From the NCBI RefSeq assembly GCF_000003605.2, contig NW_003143794.1, positions 232,918 through 296,917 of the forward strand: DNA of 64,000 bases, written 5' to 3'. The notes beneath the pieces are model-generated. The model ran no database searches. It saw only the letters and a list, made by a program, of their open reading frames with translations, and was not told where the DNA came from. Made by a program: the position numbers and the translations under genes. Below are positions 56,280 to 64,000 of this stretch, piece by piece. Each line of letters opens with the position of its first letter. The first letter of the stretch is position 1. The stretch is from Saccoglossus kowalevskii (Eukaryota; Hemichordata; Enteropneusta; Harrimaniidae).

Positions 56280-58760
56280 CACTGACGAGGTTCTCGACCG
56301 TGCAAGGTGACGTCGTTATTCCACAAGCTGATGAATCATTTGCAGATGACGGTCATGGCCGAACAGCACCTTGGGTGACTCACCTTGCTGAACCATTTAG
56401 AGGTACAGAAGGTGTGATACACACTGACAGATTGATATCATATCATAGCACAAATTGGCTTCTCCGCAAAGATCCCAACCAAAGCTTTTGAACTTTTGCG
56501 TGTAAGTGGAAACATTCTTAGCGCAAGGCGCAAGTCACCCTGAATCTTGTGATTCACTACTGCTTAGCAGAGAAGATTGTTTGACATTAGGAGGTAACAT
56601 AAATTAGACGGTAGTACGTGTATCTCCTTCCTCGTGTTGGATATGGTGGCCGCATCTGATTTATTTAGTGCCATTAGAATTTCTGACTCAAAGGCAGCAC
56701 AGGAAATGGCGATACAAGAATTTGTCAAGTGACTCTTATACAATGGCTCTCATGTCTGCACGTCCAATATTACTTGAATGAACGTTCTCGCTCATTGTGC
56801 CACTTTTCTATTTGCGAATCATGATTCTGCAACATAATCGCAGCAGCCATGAACGTGAACGCTGCCGTTGAGATTAATGTAGTTGGAATTAGTGCTCCTC
56901 CCATATAGTGTTAACATATCTCAATGTTTTTGAAAGTTGATAGACGTGTTTTGCGGGATGCAGATTTACAAACCTGGGTGGTTCCCCGCCTCTCTCTTCG
57001 GATGGTGTCTCCTAGCTTCCCTGGCAACCCAGTCAACCATTACTAAGAACCCCTGTTGAACACTGCTACAACTTCAAGTTTGCCAAAATGCCATCGTTGA
57101 GTGCATCACTAGCGTCATTGACTGTGTAAAAGGCGCAGTCATAGTAGTGTCCGACTCCCTACACTTATATTCTTGGTGGGAAAAAAAGGGTACGCCAAAA
57201 CATACACCTCATCCGACTGAATGAGAACATTCATGTGGATCATTTCAAAATTATGCCCCCCCCCCCAACATAAGTAAGCTGCTGTGCACATCTGGTGTCA
57301 CCCGACATCAAAGACGTGTATTTACATGTACCAATTCACCCGGAAAGCCATTGGACCTTTGCTTCATCATTCGTGGAATAAGATATCAATTCAATGATTG
57401 CCCTTTTGGGGTCTATTTACCACTATACGTTTTCACGAAATTAATTGCAGTGTCAGTCACATGGCTGCACAGCATCTCGATAACAGTTGGTTAATAAGAG
57501 ATCAGTGGAAAAGAAATGCTTTCACCACACGTCCTCCAAACAAGCATTTGTGGGGGTTTCGTTGTAAATGCAAAACAATAATTTCCAATCCTGTCCTGGA
57601 ATTTAGTATTTCTGAAAACGGATTCCAACATGCATCCAGGCCTAGTTACACTGGCGCTAGGGCAGTGTTTCAAGACCTGGCGGTATCTCTTTACTACAGC
57701 CCTACCAAACAGCTGTTACAGCAGGCCTTGTGCCTTAAGTGACACTCAGAGTATGCTCAATTCAGATGTTAGTTTTCAAAGCCCAATGGTGTGAGTCGAT
57801 GCTTTGGACACAAATATAATGTCTGACAACTTAACTATAGTGATGTATGTCACAAAACAGGGGGGCAAATTCCCCATGTTAATCCAGCTGGTGGAGAAGA
57901 TGTGGCTCTGGTGCAACCAGAAGAAAATAGAGCTAGAAGCCCCATACCTGGCTGTGGTGTGAGAAACAGGTGACCGATGTGCTTACTTCAACTGTGAGTG
58001 GCAGAGTACTCTGATACTCCGTTCGCCGCTGCTAAACCTGTTCATCTCAACCAAGAACTTTAAGCTTAAGACATCTGTCACTTATGAATGTGAATTGAGA
58101 CACTGCTGTGATTGGTATGACCAGAGGCAAGTGGATCAACTGGACAACTGACTGGACTCAAGTGTGCCCCTAGTATTGGCTATTTTGGTCAATCATATCA
58201 TACTCAAGATCTCACACCCATTGCCATGAAAAGATGCAGGCTAGCTGAGGGTGGCAGCCTATGCCGATACACAGGTGCTTTATTCAAAGCAGCGATCGAC
58301 CAAGCTTGCCGTCGGATTGAAGCATTAGTCTGGTCTTATATTGTTATTTAAACCACCATACACACCACTAAACTTAAAGTACTGGAACAATGTTCAAGTC
58401 AGCGATCGACCAAGCTTGCCGTCGGATTGAAGCATTAGTCTAGTCTTATATTGTTATTTAAACCACCATACACACCACTAAACTTAAAGTACTGGAACAA
58501 TGTTCAAGTCAGTTTGACAAAGAATCGCAATGCAGGATTTGATGCAACTCCCATTATTATCCCATCTCCTTCACATATTGTGGGTAGCAGAGAGAAAATA
58601 CAGCTTACTTTCGGAGTTCTGCGTAGCGATTATTATAGAACACATTATATCAGGGGAGATACGAAGCAGATGTCTGTCTATTATGTGGCAGAAAAAAAAA
58701 GCACACAGCTACATTCCACACGAAGATTAGCCATTAGGTGAAATACATGGTCCATTCAAA
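56280..58760 (+). pseudogene. Decayed DIRS-like (tyrosine-recombinase-type) retroelement, RT-RNase H remnant
   Basis: The clearest block is 57304-57470: DIKDVYLHVPIHPESHW in one frame, then GIRYQFNDCPFGVYLPLYVF continuing in another. Together these match the fingers/palm start of DIRS-type reverse transcriptases. The catalytic Y-L-D-D box expected downstream is not visible. At 57818-57955 the frame SDNLTIVMYVTKQGG followed by EKMWLWCNQKKIELEA matches the RNase H segment of DIRS/Ngaro elements. Near 58460, FKPPYTPLNLKYWNN may be the start of the recombinase domain, but this is weak. Frameshifts and stops break every part, so it is inactive. Outer limits are approximate, and no terminal repeats were found. 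Sequence from 56280 to about 57000 looks gag-like only by position. Confidence 0.75.
58291..58510 (+). repeat. 110-bp tandem duplication inside the retroelement remnant
   Basis: 58291-58400 and 58401-58510 are adjacent copies differing at a single base (TGGTCTT versus TAGTCTT). The high identity means a recent duplication in otherwise decayed sequence. At 110 bp it is not a multiple of three, so it shifts the frame. Confidence 0.97.
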
Positions 58761-59753
58761 GACGTCTCCCCAACCCTAACCAGGTCATTGGATGGAATAA
58801 CTTTCCGGCATTCCAGTCAGGGTTTCAAACGTCTGCAATAGCCAGTATATATTTATCAGATTTAGCCTATGAAGATTTCAGCCGTCTCAGCCTGTTGGTT
58901 GCTGGCCAATGAGAAGACATGGTTTGGCGTGTCTTTCTGTGTAGGGGGTAAGTTTTCAGTGCGATTTGTTTACGTTTTGATAATCTCTGTTTTCAGTTGA
59001 CTCCATTTGTAGCCATCACTTTCATCCAAAATGTGTCACTACTGTTGTGAAATAGCTATTTTCTCAGTTTACAAGAGTTACTCTCAGTTAAGGTGTTAGA
59101 AATCTCGTTTTAGTCACTCTAGTTTATGTCTCGACCCTACTTCATCTGATATCATTGCAATCTCCAATAGATTTATCAATGATGAATAAATCGAACTGGA
59201 TATATGGGCTATTGACCCCCCAACCCCCAGGTCATCAATTTTACCGGCAACTGAGGGTGATAAATGTCCGAACTAGAATCAAAATAGAACGCTTAATAAG
59301 TTTGATAACAAGTTTAATCCAATGCTTCCAATGCATCGTGGTAAGGTGATTACAACTTCACTATGTACAATTAAATATTTAATATTAATACATTTATTAT
59401 TCATCACAATAATTATTCCATGATAAATCTATCACAGGTTAATAGAAATGCCATTGGGTAAAGATTTAACTCTCTGAAAAGGTTGGTTTACAGGTCTTAG
59501 CTTTGATGATTTAGTTTAATTTATTAAATAGCTACACGTAGTGCCTTAGCATTAAACATTCCATTAGTGCAAAATACAACATATGTGCGCTTGAGTACGC
59601 CTGAATTTCGAATACTTTCTAATCAAAACTTTATATTCAGAACTTAATGTACACCTGTTAATTTCACATATAAAAAAACAAACCCTAATTAAAGCCTATA
59701 TTATTATTAACGTGTCTGACGATGAAAGAATATCAGCTCATTTGTATAACATT

Positions 59754-60811
59754 GTGGGTGATCAATAAGTTCAGGCCTTCTATATAAAACGTTACAGAAG
59801 GAAGATTTTTCTTACACTATTTTTCAACATAGTCCCCTCTAAATTCAATGCACTTCGATCAAGGATGTTTCAGTTTTCCAAATCCCTGCTATAAGACGGT
59901 TTCATCTTTACCCTTTAGACAGCTGAGATGACATCATCATCAGCATCAAAACGGTGACCACGCAAGTGGAACTTCAGTTTAGGAAACAGATAGAAGTCAG
60001 ACGGTGCCAGCTTTCTTCTCCTTTTCTCTTTGATTGCTACTCTTAACTGTCGCAGTTCTGAAGCATAGTACTTTCCATTGATTGTTTGACCCTTTTGCAA
60101 GTAGTCAATCATGATGACTCCCTTGCTGTCCCAGAAGAGAGAGGCCATCACCTTGCCGAATAATTCTTGAACTTCCTGGGCGGCTGTGAACCCTTGTATG
60201 TCCTTTGTTTGCTCTGCTCTTTTGATTCTGGATCAAAGTGGTGAACTCATGTCTTATCTTGGGTCACAAATCTCTTGAGGAAGTTGTCAGGATTTGACTG
60301 GAAACTTCCAACCTGTTCAACTTGTGGAGTCAACATTCGGGGCACCCACCCTGCAGACAGCTTGCATCCCCAAGATGTTCGACAAAACACTTTGAACTTT
60401 TGAACATTTTGACACATCTGTCATTCATTACCATGCGATGGATGGCCTCAACCTGATAGTCCGTGGTGGCAAATTTTGGGCGTTCAGACCTTGGGTCATA
60501 TTTCGTCTCTCCTTACCTCGCTTACAGTTAGCATCCCACCTCTTTACAGTTGAATAAGAGGGGGAGTTCTCGTCTTGACCATGTCTTCGTGGAATTCTTT
60601 GGGAGTCATCCCCTTTTTATAGAGATACTTGGCCACAGCACGAGCTTCTGTGATTTTCGTATCACCTGATTTTAAATGGGCACCACGAATACCTAAATTT
60701 GCATTTCTATAGGTAGTTACTTAAGACATTATAGTATAAAGTTATACTCCAGGATAGGAGTTCCGCCCCTTGTTTTATGGTGAGATCGAGAACTTATTGA
60801 CCAACCCTCAT
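59754..60811 (-). mobile_element. Internally deleted mariner-like element
   Basis: Ends carry inverted repeats: left GGGTGATCAATAAGTTC (59756-59772) and right, reverse complemented, GGGTTGGTCAATAAGTTC. The length is about 1.06 kb, against about 1.3 kb for intact mariners. The right end abuts TA; the left flank is not a clean TA. The transposase remnant inside reads on the minus strand. A pure T run lies outside at 60887-60908. Confidence 0.92.
59815..60690 (-). pseudogene. mariner transposase pseudogene
   Basis: Minus-strand fragments in family order: KKGMTPKEFHEDMV (helix-turn-helix region, about 60575-60620), LSAGWVPRMLTP (about 60330-60365), VTQDKT*VHHFDPESK (about 60215-60270; first catalytic Asp kept, a Trp codon now TGA), MASLFWDSKGVIMIDYLQ then KGQTINGKYYASELRQL (60151 leftwards), and KCIEFRGDYVEK at the C-terminus near 59825. 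At about 60007 the protein jumps from KRRRKL straight to APSDFYLFPKL. About 35 codons, including the second catalytic Asp (HDNA region), are missing. With further frameshifts this cannot encode an active transposase. Confidence 0.93.
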
Positions 60812-63331
60812 ATGTCCTCCTTCTGTGGCACATATACGCGAAAATAATGTATATATATTTACGAAGTCTCGTGTTGTTATTGTGTGTTTTTTTTTTTTTT
60901 TTTTTTTTATTTTTATAATGGTATATACTAAGTATAAAAATGAGTGAGTACGCCTGGAGGATTATATACTACTGTGTTTTCATCAAATTTTGGCGTATAT
61001 TGACATTGGCCTAGCGCATGCGCATGCGATCTATGACGGGGAGGGAATACAATGAATTCGTGATAAGTTATGACCCACTTGCATTTGAAACATATAGTTT
61101 GTCTGAATGGGAAATACACTTTTAATTGTGCAATAACTCTTTTTATTCATCACATGAAGTACGTCTTAAATCTCATTTTGCTCAGTATGTGGGCTCTTTG
61201 ACGTCGATTGTCAATTTATTGTTAATATTATGCATGTAGTGATTGTAACGGGGAAAAAGCAATCTTCAAATAAGCATTACTGCTACGATGTGCTCTCTCA
61301 CGTCGGCAACATTAGAAACTCCTGTCGTCATTAATATCATATCTTATGGAACACTTGCTCGTTTATAATCGGGCCTCACAAGTACCGCGTCAGAGGTAGA
61401 GGATCCATGGTTAAAATATATATATAAATGTAGTGGTGCATTTTTGGTTAGTCGATCGTTTTTATTTTTTATTTTTAGTGATTATATAAATGTTGAGTTC
61501 CTGTAACAATAAATAGAGTCGGACAAGCAGTAGCTTATTGAAAACTAGTGAATTAAATGAATTGGTTCTCGGTAATTATTTAAGAGGTTCGCTACTTATT
61601 GATTAAGTATATCGTGAGTGATTCGATCTCAAGATTGGAAAATGTCCAATGTCGTTTAGAAATACCACATCCTGTAAATGGTATATTAACAATGTTGATT
61701 TGCAAATTTGCGTACTAGGTTTTCAAACAAAATCATGCTGTTAATATGATTGATAGCAACTTCGCTCTCAGAAAACGAGTACCCACCGTGGGTTCGTATG
61801 ACGTCAATGTGATGCGCACGTAAACATGCGCAAACTCAAAGAGAGTGTCAACATCGGGGCATTACTAGTCGTATGCTGTAATTGACGACTAGCAAATCGA
61901 GGCAAAAAAAGCGTACGTATTAAATGGAAGATGAGTTACCAGTAAAGATAAAATCTGATTGAATCTTTGTAAACTAACGATAGTATATATGCGTTTCGAA
62001 AAGAGAATAAAGACTAAGCGCACACGAAGTTATAGGAATATCAGAATAAACAAAAGTATGGTTGGTTAGATATAAATATACATTTGCCTAGTTAATCAAC
62101 AGCGATTGCCGCAGATGTTATATCTGGACGCTCACATATTTGGATACATTCAATAACGTGCATTGACAAACACGTAGTTGTATGTAATTGTGTATTGTGA
62201 TTAATCGAATTCATTCAAGCAGTGGTCTTGCTTGTTTGCCCAAGCCATTACTTCAATAACACGTATGAACATAATCGACTCGATTACCGTGCTTTACAGG
62301 GCCGTGTGTTCAATGTAACCTTACTGAACCTCATTCTACGCAGCAAAATACGATATTAATATATGGGTACACACAGCCTAATATGGTATATCATTTTACA
62401 CAGTACACTACATACTTATCCTTGATACATTATTATTACATTTACTAAATAATTATAAAAATAATTAGCCTTATATGTTATTTAGCGTGTCGCATACATA
62501 CTTTGAGCGTTGTATACGTTTTTATAGTAACACTAGATGAAACGAGGGCATGCAAAGTCCACGCGAATAAAGGTATTAACGGATTTTACTCAATGCCTTG
62601 GGTGAAAAATGTAATTTATGATTAGAATCTAATATGAAATTTGACGAGATGAAAAACGATAGCCAGCTGCACACAAGAGGGGTTCAACAAGATCGAGTTT
62701 TAGTTGCTCTTCTCGCAAATGAGTATATTTTTAATGACTTGTTCTATTCCGCGGTGCGTGTCCGTACATGGTATATTTTCGCGATGGCGCCACGAAGTGT
62801 CTGAATTTGTGTTTTCCATCGGGGACGGTCGTTTCGCGTGAGTTAATTTGTCGCTACACTTCGCAGTCAAGCTCTCCGGTTACGTTCATTGCTGCTATAT
62901 TCCACCTATTCCGAAGTATTATAATCAAAATATTTTAAAGTTCATTGTCATTTAATTATTCTATCGGTCGTTGGCAGATAATAGTATGTACCGTGTGGGT
63001 ACAACGGGTACTTTAGAAAGAGTAGGCCATACTGTATTAATTGCACTATGCCAACTACGCATGGTATTCATTGGGGATGTTACCCATCACCAAGAATGTA
63101 TACTAACTATACTAACAACTAACTTGTTATTATCTATCGTCGGCATGCGAAGCGATATCAAGTGCACGTGGTTTACTAATTCGTATTGAAAATCAATTTA
63201 ATCCTAAATACCTCAAACAAATGTAAAATTGCAAATCCGAGTATATGTGTAACATGGAGCCAAAATGGACGATTTCACCTAGAATTTGTTTCATGTGAAT
63301 TGCTTTAAATTTATAAATGCAAAAACTCAGA
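60812..63331. other. Intergenic stretch before the carboxypeptidase 3' end
   Basis: AT-rich DNA with a 22-bp T run (60887-60908) and short TA runs. No exon was recognised. The 3' UTR of the carboxypeptidase gene should start at its right end, though no canonical polyadenylation signal stands out. Confidence 0.5.
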
Positions 63332-63519
63332 TTACGGATTGTTCATCATGTACATAAAAGCCGCTTTCATGCCAACAAACGTCTCTTCTGCCGTTGGGAT
63401 TATCTGATCTTCGGGAAGTAGAAATCCATAATTTCCCTTGTCTCGTAATTCCAGAGAATGGGAGTATTTAATTCCAGCTCCACCGTATCCCCAATCAAGT
63501 CCAATCCCGGATGCAATGT
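63332..63519 (-). CDS. M14 metallocarboxypeptidase (carboxypeptidase A/B family), last coding exon
   Basis: It encodes the C-terminal ~61 residues of a zinc carboxypeptidase that removes C-terminal amino acids. The acceptor is GTTCTAG|AC at 63520; the exon enters in phase 1 and ends at TAA (63332-63334). Landmarks: IASGIGLDWGYG, IKYSHSLELRDKGNYGFLLP and QIIPTAEETFVGMKA, the standard end of the family. By alignment with bovine CPA, the Glu in LELRD is the catalytic Glu270, and the split codon (N)AC falls at position 248, so it is probably the substrate-binding Tyr248 (inferred, its first base is outside). Position 255 is Leu rather than the Asp of B-type enzymes, suggesting A-type preference for hydrophobic C-termini. 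Zinc ligands, any propeptide and signal peptide lie beyond the window. Secreted digestive or matrix roles are both possible. Confidence 0.95.
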
Positions 63520-64000
63520 CTAGAACAACAAAATGTAGTCATTGTTAACTGGGTAATTTGTTGTTAGCGTCCCCCAGCAGTCTCCCAGGGTTATCCTTGA
63601 TTTCCATTAAATAATTATAAATATTAACAGCCGAAAACAGTCCTATAAACGAATGCCATTCGTCATTCAAAAGTACAATGTCTAACTAATATACGTATAA
63701 CATGCTCCGCGAACTTGGAAATACAAACCCAATGATGAATACGTACAAAGAAACGGGTGCCAGCATATGTCTCTATGACAACTAGCAATACACATGCTTA
63801 GTCATTCAAGGGACTGTACTCATTCTTTTGTACCGTGCCATGTCCTTCCTTTCAGACAATAAATAGACAAATTAAAAAAAAAAGTTCCAGCCAGGCTGGC
63901 ATTGCACTTTGTTCATATTTCGAACGCAATAAATTTTCGAACAATTGCTACGCGGCGATCAATGGGAAGTAACACCATGGTGAACTAAATTAGGGATCTT
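63520..64000 (-). other. Part of the last carboxypeptidase intron
   Basis: No upstream exon of the carboxypeptidase could be recognised in the remaining 480 bp, so the preceding exon lies beyond the window. Confidence 0.65.

Noticed and set aside
1-64000. CRISPR array, phage, operon or bacterial defence system
   Set aside because: No regularly spaced direct repeats with unique spacers and no compact gene clusters. Split genes with long introns show that this is animal nuclear DNA.

Overview
The window is 64 kb of AT-rich, gene-poor animal nuclear DNA with two assembly gaps (354-1064 and 48115-48459). Split genes with GT-AG introns of 9-17 kb, a mariner element, a DIRS-like retroelement, tetranucleotide microsatellites and tRNA-like repeat heads point to an invertebrate metazoan with a fairly large genome. 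The sequence does not fix the phylum.

Only two protein-coding genes can be supported, both on the minus strand. The first is a complete three-exon globin of 242 codons spread over 27.6 kb: exon 1 at 46512-46702, exon 2 at 28960-29188, exon 3 at 19051-19359. Its introns fall at B12.2 and G7.0, the two ancestral globin positions. It keeps the CD1 Phe, distal E7 His and proximal F8 His. It starts with an MGC acylation signal followed by a lysine cluster, which suggests a membrane-attached globin of the globin X / neuroglobin-like group, and it ends in a long charged tail. The second is the last coding exon (63332-63519) of an M14 (carboxypeptidase A/B family) metallocarboxypeptidase, whose remaining exons lie beyond the right edge.

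Layout from left to right: 1-19050 is gene-free sequence downstream of the globin gene; 19051-46702 is the globin gene, whose introns hold microsatellites, a 28-bp minisatellite, a duplicated repeat family at 20.4-21.1 kb and a pair of dispersed repeats (one copy in intron 1, the other left of the gene); 46703-63331 is intergenic and carries most of the mobile DNA (a degenerate tandem array, tRNA-like sequences, an 834-bp terminal-inverted-repeat element, a decayed DIRS-like retroelement with a 110-bp tandem duplication, and an internally deleted mariner); 63332-64000 is the carboxypeptidase 3' end. The two genes share orientation but nothing suggests that they work together. The most notable item is the acylated-looking, very long globin gene. 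No defence system, CRISPR array or other wholly new system was seen.
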